DNA of 64,000 nucleotides from Nocardia shimofusensis NBRC 100134 (lineage in GTDB: Bacteria > Actinomycetota > Actinomycetes > Mycobacteriales > Mycobacteriaceae): the NCBI RefSeq assembly GCF_001613125.1, contig NZ_BDBT01000006.1, positions 1 to 64,000 on the forward strand, given 5' to 3'. Below are positions 47,989 through 56,073 of the stretch, piece after piece (position 1 is the first letter of the stretch; every line of letters starts with the position of its first letter). The notes beneath the pieces are model-generated. The model was not told the origin of the DNA. It saw only the letters and a list, made by a program, of their open reading frames with translations, and did not search any database. The position numbers and the translations under genes were made by a program.

Positions 47989-49250
47989 CCAGTCCTGTCG
48001 AACTCGCCCCGCCCGACCACACCTATCTGCATCTGGACACCAAGACCAGTCCGATGCACTGGGCGATGGTCATGGTCCTCGCCGAAGACGGCGAGCACCT
48101 GTCGATCGACGATCTGCGCGCGCGGGTGCGCGAGCGCGGCACGCTGTTCGACCTGTTCCGGCTCGGTATCCGCGAAGGCCGCTGGCGCAGGCCGCGGGTC
48201 GAGCTGGCCGCCGAGGTCGACGTGCAGGCCCAGGTCGCGCATGCCGAGTACACCGACGACGCCGACCTGTTCCGGCGCATCGCCGTCCTGCACGAACAGC
48301 CGCTGCCCCGCCCGGCGCCGATGTGGCACATCACGCTGTTCACCCCGCACGCGTCCGGCGCCCAGCACATCGTGCTGCGCGTGCACCACAGCGTCTCCGA
48401 CGGCATCGCGGGCGCGGCCTTCGCCGCCCTGGTCGCCGACGGGACGCCCGAGGAACTCACCGAGTTCGAGCGTTTCGCCACCAGCCCGCGCTACCGGATC
48501 ACCGAGATCGATCCCGAACAGTTCGCGGCGTCCAAGGCTGCCTTCGGCGAGCAGTGGACCGCCGGTCAGGCCGGGCGTGGCTGGCCGAAACTCACCAAGA
48601 GCGGTCGCCGCGAAGTCGCCATGACCGGGGTATCCACCCGCGATCTGCGCCGCGCCGCCAAGCACAACGGCGCGACCGTGCACGAGTTCGTGCTCGCCGC
48701 GGTCGGCCGGGCGCTGAACCTGACCCCGCCGCCCGGCAAAGCGGGCGGCGAGATCCTGCGGGTGACCCTGCCGGTGACCCACGACGAGGCGTTCCGGCAC
48801 ACCGGCAACGCCGTGCTGGTCTCGCTGCTCAATCTGCCCGGCGCCGAATCGGATCTGGCCGCGCAGATCGAACGCGCCCGCGCCGAGCTGACGCTGATCG
48901 AGGAACGCAAGCCGCACCTGTCGCTGGCCGCCACCGACAACGGCCCCAAGGCGCCGTGGCCGCTGCAGCGTGCCATCACCATCGCCTCGATGGCCCGGAT
49001 GGCCCCCGACATCCACATCGGCATCAATCCCGGCTTCTCCCGGATCAGGGCCGTGCTGGGCAAGAAGATCACCGAGCTGACACCGCTGTCCCCGCTGGTC
49101 GGCTACTCGTTCTCGGTGACCTGCCTGATCCTGGGCAACCGCACCTCCTTCGGCGTCGTCACCGACCCGGTCGCGCTGTCGGACGGATACGCCGCCACCT
49201 TCGTGGAGACCTTCGGTCGTGTGCTGGCCGAGGCCGCGCCGACGTCCTGA
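47985..49250 (+). CDS. WS/DGAT-type acyltransferase
   Basis: 421 residues from GTG 47985, overlapping the dehydrogenase gene. It is a wax-ester-synthase/DGAT-type acyltransferase with the active site [20 protein letters not shown] (HHxxxDG). [20 protein letters not shown] is the usual family start and [20 protein letters not shown] is part of the C-terminal DUF1298 domain. Such enzymes normally acylate alcohols or diacylglycerol. In this operon I infer it moves the desaturated acyl chain from the ACP to the N-hydroxy group of the siderophore, a role MbtK (GNAT) fills in mycobactin. The GNAT fused to the NRPS could instead do this. Confidence 0.85.
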   Translation: MTSPVELAPPDHTYLHLDTKTSPMHWAMVMVLAEDGEHLSIDDLRARVRERGTLFDLFRLGIREGRWRRPRVELAAEVDVQAQVAHAEYTDDADLFRRIAVLHEQPLPRPAPMWHITLFTPHASGAQHIVLRVHHSVSDGIAGAAFAALVADGTPEELTEFERFATSPRYRITEIDPEQFAASKAAFGEQWTAGQAGRGWPKLTKSGRREVAMTGVSTRDLRRAAKHNGATVHEFVLAAVGRALNLTPPPGKAGGEILRVTLPVTHDEAFRHTGNAVLVSLLNLPGAESDLAAQIERARAELTLIEERKPHLSLAATDNGPKAPWPLQRAITIASMARMAPDIHIGINPGFSRIRAVLGKKITELTPLSPLVGYSFSVTCLILGNRTSFGVVTDPVALSDGYAATFVETFGRVLAEAAPTS

Positions 49251-49320
49251 ATCACGGCACCGCGCACACCGATCCCGCAGTACCGCAGCCTTCACCGCAG
49301 ACTGAGATGAGAAAGTACCG

Positions 49321-50958
49321 ATGAGCAGAATTACCGACCTGTTGTTCCGGCAGCCCGCGCCCGAGGACACCGGTCTGTGGAGCGGTGAGAGTTCGTCGGA
49401 GCTGTCGTTCCTGTCCTGGGCGCAGGTGCGCTCGGCGGCGGGCGCGGCCGCCGCGGGCCTGGCCGGCGCCGGGGTCGGGCCCGGTGATTCGGTGGCGATC
49501 CTCGCCGGTGGCGCCGAGGACGTCACCGTGACGGTGCAGGCGACCTGGATGCGCGGCGCGGCGTTCACGATGCTGCACCAGCCCACTCCGCGCACCAACC
49601 TCGAGACCTGGCTCGCCGACTGCCGCGAGGTGGTGCGGATGCTCGGCGCGCGGGCGGTCGCGGTGGGACAGCCCTTCTTCGACGCCGTGCGCGAACTCGA
49701 TCTCGGCGCGCCGATCGTCTCGATCGACGAGATCCGCGCCGGGACGAGCCGGATCGAGGCCGTCGACACCGACGAGGACGATCTCGCGGTGCTGCAGCTG
49801 ACCTCCGGCACCACCGGTGTCCCGAAGGCGGTCGCCATCACCTATCGCAACCTGTGGGCGAATCAGCAGGCCATCGTGCAGGCCGCGGACTTCCGCACCG
49901 ACGACGTCGCGGTCAGCTGGCTGCCGCTCTACCACGACATGGGCATGATCGGCACCCTGATGACCCCGATGTTCGCCCGGACGACCACGGTGATCACCAC
50001 GCCGATGGCCTTCCTGAAGAACCCGCTGTCCTGGGCCGAGCTGTTCACCCGCTTCGGCGGAACCTTCACCGCCGCCCCGAACTTCGCCTACTCCGTGCTC
50101 GCCCGCCGCCTGCGCCGGGCGCCCGACGGCGCTTACGACCTGTCGAAGCTGCGCGTCGCGGTCAACGGCGCGGAGGCCATCGACACCGGGGTGGTCGAGG
50201 AATTCCTCACCGAGGGCGCGCGTTTCGGGGTCAAGCCGGAAGCCATGATGCCCGCCTACGGCATGGCCGAGACCACGCTGGCGGTGTCGTTCAGCGCCCA
50301 CGACCAGCGCTACACCGTCGACGTCATCGACGCCGACCGCGCCGAGCGCGACAACATCGCCGCGCGCGAGGACATCGGGCGCGAACGGACGGTCGTGCGG
50401 CTCGGCCCGCCGGTCCCCGGCCTCGAGATGCGGGTCGTCGACGAGGAGGGCAACCCCCTGCCCGCCGACCACATCGGCACCTTCCAGGTGCGCGGCGAGG
50501 CGGTCACCCGCCGCTACCTCGGCCCGGACGGTTTCGTCGCGGCCGTCGACGCCGACGGCTGGCTCGACACCGGCGACCTCGGCTACCTGACCGCCGACGG
50601 CGAAGCGGTGGTGAGCGGTCGCAAGAAGGACATCATCATCGTCGCGGGCCGCAACATCTCCCCGGTCGTGGTGGAGCGCGCCGCGGGCGTGATCCCGGGC
50701 GTGCGCGCGGGCGGCGTGGCGGCGCTCGCGGTCAAACTGCCGTCGATGGCGCGCGAGGGCATCGCCGTCATCGCCGAATCCGACGCGGCGGGCGATGCGG
50801 AGGAGTCCGAGCGCATCCGCAAGGAGGTCGCCCGGGCGGTCTATGACGATGTGGGGATCGCCCCCGCTGTGGTGACCATCGTCGGCAAGGGAGCGCTGCC
50901 CAAGACGCCCTCGGGCAAGCTGCGCCGCGCGGCGTCGGCGAGCCTGATCACGGCCTGA
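49321..50958 (+). CDS. Long-chain fatty acyl-AMP ligase (MbtM/FadD33-like)
   Basis: 545 residues; GATGAGAAAG lies upstream of ATG 49321. It is an adenylate-forming ligase: LTSGTTGVPKAVAITYRNL is the ATP motif, PAYGMAETTLAVSF the adenine block, and GWLDTGDLGYLTADGEAVV the ribose-binding block. SWLPLYHDMGMIGTLMTPMF is the fatty acyl-AMP ligase hallmark that distinguishes it from acyl-CoA synthetases. It probably loads a fatty acid onto the ACP at 46571. It is the last gene of the iron-box-controlled set, begins 70 bases after the acyltransferase, and ends in a region of remnants. Confidence 0.92.
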   Translation: MSRITDLLFRQPAPEDTGLWSGESSSELSFLSWAQVRSAAGAAAAGLAGAGVGPGDSVAILAGGAEDVTVTVQATWMRGAAFTMLHQPTPRTNLETWLADCREVVRMLGARAVAVGQPFFDAVRELDLGAPIVSIDEIRAGTSRIEAVDTDEDDLAVLQLTSGTTGVPKAVAITYRNLWANQQAIVQAADFRTDDVAVSWLPLYHDMGMIGTLMTPMFARTTTVITTPMAFLKNPLSWAELFTRFGGTFTAAPNFAYSVLARRLRRAPDGAYDLSKLRVAVNGAEAIDTGVVEEFLTEGARFGVKPEAMMPAYGMAETTLAVSFSAHDQRYTVDVIDADRAERDNIAAREDIGRERTVVRLGPPVPGLEMRVVDEEGNPLPADHIGTFQVRGEAVTRRYLGPDGFVAAVDADGWLDTGDLGYLTADGEAVVSGRKKDIIIVAGRNISPVVVERAAGVIPGVRAGGVAALAVKLPSMAREGIAVIAESDAAGDAEESERIRKEVARAVYDDVGIAPAVVTIVGKGALPKTPSGKLRRAASASLITA

Positions 50959-51140
50959 TCGTCTCCTCGAATCGCCGCGCCGCACGCGTTGCGGCCCTTA
51001 CCCGAATCCTTGACCCGCCAAGCGAGTTCAGGGGTGGATTACCCACCGCGTTCCGGATCTTCGGGGGATCGACCAGTGCATTGCGGAGCGCCCCGACGCC
51101 CGTACCCTGCCCGCCATCGTCCCAGTCGTCGTCCACAGCG

Positions 51141-51410
51141 GACCTCACGGCCGCCGCTGGAACACCCACCGAGCTGTCCGAACTCATCGACCTGCCCCCC
51201 GCCACCCGCCCCGCACTCGGCGAACACCTGCCCCGCCTCCGCCTGATTCTCGATGACCTCACCACCGTCGATTCGACACCCTGCGCCGCCGCGACCTCAC
51301 CCCCCGCGACACGGCTGATGTTCATCCTGCACAAGATCACCGCGGGCTGCCAGATCCGGGCCGCTCAGGAGATCAGCGCTCACAGATCCAGCGTGGAACG
51401 CAGTATCAAC
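51141..51410 (+). pseudogene. Remnant of an Rpn/transposase-like gene (weak)
   Basis: One frame reads ELSELIDLPPATRPALGEHL, then LDDLTTVDSTPCAAATSPPA and TRLMFILHKITAG, the pattern of the nuclease/transposase-like proteins (Rpn, YhgA-like) of actinobacteria, then loses coding character. No start is convincing. It joins the IS5-type fragment at about 51430. 50959-51140 shows nothing coding that I can support. Confidence 0.35.
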
Positions 51411-51714
51411 CACCTGCGGACGCCGACAGCACCAAGATCGGGGCGCCTTCGCGCAAGACCGCTTGATGCATCTGTTCGAACACCCCGGCGGCTTGCCAGT
51501 CCCGCAACCGACGCCAGCACGTCATCCCGGATCCGAACCCGAGTTCCTGGGGTAAATCTTCCCATCCGATGCCGGTGAACAACACGAACAAGATCCCCTG
51601 AAACACCAACCGTGGATCATGCTGGGCCGGGCCCGGTGTCCCGGCAGGTTTGATCGGTGGTAGAGGTTCGATAACCGACCATAACTCGTCATTCACGATC
51701 CACGGTGCTGCCAC
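51406..51714 (-). pseudogene. IS5-family transposase, N-terminal fragment
   Basis: The start MAAPWIVNDELWSVIEPLPP is intact, and GIGWEDLPQELGFGSGMTCW is followed by RRLRDWQAAGVFEQMHQAVL, the N-terminal helix-turn-helix part of IS5-type transposases. Homology stops at about 51430, where the frame runs into unrelated sequence. The DDE catalytic part and its inverted repeats are missing, so it is immobile. It marks a recombination scar at the edge of the remnant zone. Confidence 0.75.
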
Positions 51715-51768
51715 GACGAAAGATACTGCACTACAGCATGACCGCCGCTATCCGAGCGAGCCCGTTAG

Positions 51769-52059
51769 AGGCTCTACGACTGGCTTCGCGCAGCGAAGAC
51801 GATCGCACAGGAGATCCCAGAGGACGACTACTCCGAGGATTTCTCACCATATGCCGATGCATTCATTTTCAAACGCATCTGGGGTACATGTTCTACGATT
51901 TACGCGGGGAGGATCCCGCTTCGGGCGATCCCCATTTCTGGATCTATGCCGAAATCGTCCGCTACAGAGAAGTGGGGACACGTTTTCATCGAGTGGATTC
52001 GTATGCTGGCCGCAGATCTGCCGCGGGTGCTCGAGACGCGCGAGCGTCTCTACGGCTGA
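51769..52059 (+). pseudogene. Frameshifted small gene with two compensating shifts
   Basis: Coding sense runs in one frame to about 51880 (RLYDWLRAAKTIAQEIPEDD, FSPYADAFIFKRIW), changes frame at a G-run (GYMFYDLRGEDPASGDPHFW), and returns to the first frame at about 51965 (KWGHVFIEWIRMLAADLPRV) before the stop at 52059. The 5' end is cut off by a stop at 51766. The phrase YDLRGEDPASGDP and the ending could be an SMI1/KNR4-type (SUKH) immunity protein, but I am not sure. The single-base shifts could also be sequencing errors. Confidence 0.4.
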
Positions 52060-52190
52060 CGCCGTCCCCGTCACTACGACAAGACTGGTCATGCCGTCGA
52101 ATTGACCAGTGGACACCAATAAAGTATAGTCGGGGCGCTCGAGCAGCGTGCAATTAATGCGCGCAGGGTTGATGCAGCAAGGGGGGTGTG

Positions 52191-52907
52191 ATGTACGAGG
52201 AAGTCCAGAATGCCGAGAACGGGCAGACGCCGACCATTCGTAGTTACGATACATCTATTCATCCAAATTATCCGACGGTCGATCTGAGTAATTACGATAC
52301 ACTTTCGGACCTCACCGGCGAATTGACTCAGGCCAATCTGGTCCAAGCAGCCTCGGTGGGGGCATACTTTGACGTGAGAGACCGTCCGATCGCCAAAAAG
52401 TTGTTCGATCACTACTATCGGAGGACTGGTGACGACTATTACCTGGATGAATCAACCGTTGACCGCTGGATTGCAGAGGACAGCAACGCATACGGTGATC
52501 CAAAAATTTCAACTTGCCCTGTAGTAGTTGCCGACAACAAGGAGGCTACGATAAGGAGAGCGATCGCCGAAGTGGACAGGACCCAGAATCCCGTCAAGGT
52601 AATCTTGTCCACCGACTGGGTGGTCGTCGCCGGAAGTTCGAACGATAATGTTCAATCGATTGGCCGCTACAGCATGGCTTCGACTACCGTGGTGATCGCT
52701 CGGCCGGGAGAGATCAATTCGCACCAAATCGAACTCCGGCAGCAGTCCCACATCTGCGACATTTACAACTTTCACGAGGACTCCGATTACGGGAATATGG
52801 CGCAGTCTGCGGTGAACACAATGGCACAGAGCGAGCAACTCGGACTTGCCAAGCCGTTCCTTGTGCAAGGGGAGAGTTCGGTACATGCATGGTCGGGCTC
52901 GAGGTAG
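52191..52907 (+). CDS. Unrecognised soluble protein, low GC
   Basis: 238 residues from ATG 52191, with GGGGGG 4 bases upstream; GTG 52188 is next to it. Base composition is clearly lower than the genomic background, and the protein is rich in Asp, Tyr, Ser and Asn. It has no signal peptide or membrane segment. The clearest segments are RPIAKKLFDHYYRRTGDDYY and VKVILSTDWVVVAGSSND. I do not recognise a family. It is followed after 8 bases by a membrane protein and then by a WXG-like protein, so the three may form one transferred cassette, for example a type VII secretion cargo with partners. The coding call rests on the clean frame, ribosome binding site and gene spacing. Confidence 0.6.
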   Translation: MYEEVQNAENGQTPTIRSYDTSIHPNYPTVDLSNYDTLSDLTGELTQANLVQAASVGAYFDVRDRPIAKKLFDHYYRRTGDDYYLDESTVDRWIAEDSNAYGDPKISTCPVVVADNKEATIRRAIAEVDRTQNPVKVILSTDWVVVAGSSNDNVQSIGRYSMASTTVVIARPGEINSHQIELRQQSHICDIYNFHEDSDYGNMAQSAVNTMAQSEQLGLAKPFLVQGESSVHAWSGSR

Positions 52908-52915
52908 GTAGAGGC

Positions 52916-53281
52916 ATGACTGACAAGAGCAGCAGGTCGGAAAACGCGCTGATGCCCTCGATCGTGGGTGTCATCACTGGTGGCATATTGGCGGTGCTCG
53001 TCTATTTCCCTGTGGTTGCGTGGCTGCAGAACGTTTTTGATGTTCCCGAACTCACACCGGTTCCCAAAAAATATCGAGGCGAAACGGAACCGATATCGAT
53101 GTGGTACTGGGCAACGTGGATGATTCCGATACTTGTCGTGATTTCCATCGGATCGGCATTGTCTTTCTGGCGTCGACTCCGGGTCTTCGCGCTGGTGTTC
53201 ACGGTAGTTTTCGTCCTGGGCTCGGCCGCAGTTGCTGCTATGGTGATCTCATTCGAAACCAACGGATTTGCACCGGACTGA
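52916..53281 (+). CDS. Small membrane protein, three membrane segments
   Basis: 121 residues from ATG 52916. ATG 52889 in the same frame would add 9 residues and overlap the previous gene. Three hydrophobic stretches are present: IVGVITGGILAVLVYFPVVA, WATWMIPILVVISIGSALSF and VFALVFTVVFVLGSAAVAAM. Polar, charged sequence lies between the first two. Its GC is lower than that of the backbone genes. It sits between two unusual genes of the same low-GC cassette, so it may be an immunity or membrane partner. No family was recognised. Confidence 0.6.
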   Translation: MTDKSSRSENALMPSIVGVITGGILAVLVYFPVVAWLQNVFDVPELTPVPKKYRGETEPISMWYWATWMIPILVVISIGSALSFWRRLRVFALVFTVVFVLGSAAVAAMVISFETNGFAPD

Positions 53282-53358
53282 CCGGGTGGAAGTGGCCGGA
53301 TCGGAAGGGGATGCGAGTTCGAACCGAACGTTGTCGCCGGGCCCTGAGGGGGGAACCT

Positions 53359-54486
53359 ATGAATGACTTCACCGTGCAGGTGGCCAGTCTCGAGGGATTC
53401 GGGCTGGACCTGCAGGACCTTGGAATGAACTTCTCCTCCAATGCCTCGCGCATGCTTTCGGAATTATCAATACCCAGTGGCACGACCGGGTTACTCGCCA
53501 CGCTGACATCGTCGGTCGAGAACCTTCAGGCAAGGTTGGCCACGTCGTATCAGCAGGACTTGACCAGCTTGTCTTCCTACCGGTCCAGCCTGTCCACAGC
53601 TTCACGTCAGTTTCAGGGAACCGACAATGCTTCCGCACACGCGATCTCGACCCTCGCTGCGAGCACGATGATTGATCAAGCGACCACTGGGCTGTCGGAA
53701 GCTATCGGAGTCACCCGATACGCGGGTCTGCAGTTGCCTACACTGCCAGCAATCGAGGACAGTCAGTTCACCGTGCGCAAGGTGGTCGACTCGGCTATCG
53801 AGCTGCTCGCACACTTCGATGATCCGCTGTACGGGGCGATCGGGATCAAGCCGACAGCAGACTATCTCGTCCCGCTGGCCTCGGATTGGGAGAGGTTGGA
53901 GGCGCTGGGCAGTCGGATTCGACAGCTCGGCTTCAATGACTTCGTGGCGTCGGAAAACCTGTCCAGCGGCGTCCGGTGGTTGCAGGGCAGCTGGTCCGGG
54001 AACACTGCGGAGTCCTTTGCGACGAGTGCGACTGCCCTCGGGCAGGCCCTGTCCACCCGCAGCTCCGATCTGGACGTCGTGGCGAAGATCGTCACCAACG
54101 GTGGGGCTTGCCTCGAACGTCTGGTCTACAACCAGGCGATGGCCTTGAGCAGCGGGCTGTCCCAGCCGATGACCTTCCTGAACTTCACTCTCCCGCTCGG
54201 AGGCTGGGCTCAACTCATCGATCGGCCGATGAACGAGTCCTATAGATCGCAGATCGTCACGGCAGTCGATACTCTGAAAGCAGCATCCGCTGCTCGGCAC
54301 GAGTCGATCACGACAATGATCGGCAAGATCACCCAGGCGCTCGACTACGCGCCGGGAGGGGCCGTTCCGACCTTCTCCGCTGCTGAATATGAGGTGCCAG
54401 ACAAAGTGGTTGTCGATTTCGGTGCGAGCCGATACGGGTTCGAAAACCTAGTGTGGTGGGAGAGCACCATTGCATCGCCCTCCTAA
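53359..54486 (+). CDS. WXG-like helical protein, possible type VII secretion substrate
   Basis: 375 residues from ATG 53359, with GAGGGGGG upstream. It is mostly helical, with an N-terminal half resembling the EspC/WXG region (FGLDLQDLGMNFSSNASRML, VENLQARLATSYQQDLTSLS), and WLQGSWSGNTAESFATSATA near residues 206-225 holding a W-x-x-G-type turn typical of WXG100 proteins. The C-terminal part has no recognised toxin motif. Type VII-secreted proteins of this shape often travel with small partners, and the two genes before it fit that arrangement. The secretion call is inference. Confidence 0.6.
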   Translation: MNDFTVQVASLEGFGLDLQDLGMNFSSNASRMLSELSIPSGTTGLLATLTSSVENLQARLATSYQQDLTSLSSYRSSLSTASRQFQGTDNASAHAISTLAASTMIDQATTGLSEAIGVTRYAGLQLPTLPAIEDSQFTVRKVVDSAIELLAHFDDPLYGAIGIKPTADYLVPLASDWERLEALGSRIRQLGFNDFVASENLSSGVRWLQGSWSGNTAESFATSATALGQALSTRSSDLDVVAKIVTNGGACLERLVYNQAMALSSGLSQPMTFLNFTLPLGGWAQLIDRPMNESYRSQIVTAVDTLKAASAARHESITTMIGKITQALDYAPGGAVPTFSAAEYEVPDKVVVDFGASRYGFENLVWWESTIASPS

Positions 54487-54620
54487 TAGTGCTTTGTTAG
54501 GTATGAGGTGGTTGTATCCGGGCCAGGGCTCCGTCAAAGTCTCCTTTCAGCAGCTCAGTAGTAGTTCGAACGGCCGGGTGAAGTCGTGCGCGTAGCGCGG
54601 CGGCGATATTGGTGTGGCCG

Positions 54621-54731
54621 CTGCCGATCGCCCGCGCTGCCGGCTACGAAGGCTCACCCCATAACTTCCGCCGCCTGGTCGCGGAGCAGAAAGCTGCCGG
54701 CCACCAGCGGGGGCTTACGAATGGCCGTTGA
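54621..54731 (+). pseudogene. Transposase fragment (IS21/ISL3-like)
   Basis: One frame gives PIARAAGYEGSPHNFRRLVA followed by EQKAAGHQRG and a stop. The GYxGSxxNFRRLVAE pattern is common in the N-terminal DNA-binding part of actinobacterial IS21-like transposases. Everything else of the element is missing. Confidence 0.4.
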
Positions 54732-54849
54732 CATCGGCGACCCATTCCGGCGGCGGGAAGGCGGAACCACCTGCGCCGAAGATTGTCATCAGATTTGAGC
54801 GGGCGGCGTAAAACTGCTGGTAGACAAAGCGCTTGAGCTCGACATGGAG

Positions 54850-55011
54850 TCATCGATCACGCGCGGCCGCCGCCTGAGCGATCAACCAGTCGACCGTTCT
54901 CCGATACCGCTGCCAGTCCGGCGCGAGTCTGTTCGATCATCGTGTCCCGCTCCAGGCCATGCCGTAGGACTTGCGTATTCGCCGGATGACTTCGCCCGTC
55001 GCGGTGGTCAT
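54850..55011 (-). pseudogene. Short degenerate gene with an in-frame TGA
   Basis: On the minus strand ATG 55011 opens MTTATGEVIRRIRKSYGMAW, meets TGA after SGTR, and the same frame continues as RLAPDWQRYRRTVDWLIAQ to a stop at 54850. The continuation looks protein-like, suggesting a CGA-to-TGA change. Family unknown. Confidence 0.25.
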
Positions 55012-55440
55012 CGCAAGCCTTCCGAGGTCCATTGGCTTGGGGGATCGATGCGATCGGAATCTCGGTACCAGGGTGGTCCCCGTCTGCTCGTGCGACCTCA
55101 TGCGATTCGCGCATACCTCGATAACTCTTCGCGGATTTGCCCTCGGCGCTGCCGAATCCGCGCCCATATGGTCGCCCCGGCGCTCGACACCGGGTGACGC
55201 CGTCCTCACCCTCACACGGCGCGGCGGCTTCCCCGGAGAGGAGGGAAGCCGGTGGCGAAAGCCCCGGTGTCGAGTGCCTTCCACTCCAACGACCCTCCAG
55301 GAGGCGCTGTGCTGGGATGTTCGCCCGAGCTACCGGTAGCCGCTCCGCACCACACCAGCTCGACATCATCAGCGAGTCGCGAACAGTGTCGCCGTGATGG
55401 GTGCGCATCGTCCGCATTCCGTTCGATCCGGAGTATCACG

Positions 55441-55722
55441 TTGCCTACAGCGCATTCCGCCGATCCTGTTCTGCATGGCGTGGGCCGTGGCTCACCGCAG
55501 GACGCCGACAACAGTTTCCGCGTCCCGATCTACACCGACCGGTTCGCGGCCGACCCGCACGCCGCCTACGCCCACATGCGTGAGCGGTTCGGTTCACTGG
55601 CGCCGATCTGGCTCGCGCCGGGCGTCCCGGCGACTCTGGTGATCGGCTACTGGACCGCGCTGAAGATCATGCACGACCCCGAGATGCGCTGTGGTGCCCG
55701 ACAGTATTTCAGTTGCCATTAA
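55441..55722 (+). pseudogene. Cytochrome P450, N-terminal fragment
   Basis: From TTG 55441, behind GGAG, the frame reads VPIYTDRFAADPHAAYAHMR, then FGSLAPIWLAPGVPATLVIG and YWTALKIMHDPEMR, the N-terminal helix A and beta-1 region of actinobacterial P450s. Homology stops at about 55690. The remaining three quarters, including the heme Cys loop, are absent. It is joined directly to an hsdS fragment, so the junction is a deletion or recombination scar. Confidence 0.7.
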
Positions 55723-56059
55723 TACGAAGCATCTCTGCTGCATCACCCTCGATCACAGTAAATGCTTACCTGAATATCTGCACAGTTACTTTCTTCAGCA
55801 TCCGGACGCGCAGAGGTACCTTCGGCAGAAGGCCAAGGGTGCCATCATGGCCGGTTTGAACATGGGAATCATAAAATCGCTTCCTGTCGCAGTTCCTCCT
55901 CTGGAACTACAAGAGCGCTACGTACAACGGGTCCGAAAGATTCGAGAAGCACGTCAAGTTGCGGAGCGCCACCTCGCCCATCTGGACAACCTTTTCGCCT
56001 CCATCCAGTCCCGCGCCTTCCGTGGCGAGCTCTGGCAAGATGACGTGAAAGCCGTTTAA
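55691..56059 (+). pseudogene. hsdS: Type I restriction specificity subunit HsdS, C-terminal fragment
   Basis: About 122 codons of an S subunit: end of a target-recognition domain (YLHSYFLQHPDAQRYL, AIMAGLNMGIIKSLPVAVPP) and the conserved distal helix (LELQERYVQRVRKIREARQV) with AHLDNLFASIQSRAFRGEL. The N-terminal target-recognition domain is missing, replaced by the P450 fragment. It stops 14 bases before hsdR, the normal gene order, so hsdM and most of hsdS have been lost. Confidence 0.8.
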
Positions 56060-56073
56060 GGGGAGGACTTTTC

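Larger units (their letters stand above)
54487..55440. other. Gene-poor remnant stretch
   Basis: About 950 bases with no intact gene. It holds a transposase-like fragment at 54621-54731, a short degenerate minus-strand gene at 54850-55011, and otherwise no sequence I can assign. TTAGG at 54495-54505 is only a half iron box. Confidence 0.6.

Noticed and set aside
33540..50958. Calling the locus nocobactin or mycobactin
   Set aside because: It lacks the second NRPS and PKS genes of those pathways and has an NIS synthetase and a decarboxylase, which those pathways do not use.
54495..54505. TTAGG half-site as a possible iron box
   Set aside because: The second arm of the palindrome is absent and no siderophore or transport gene follows.
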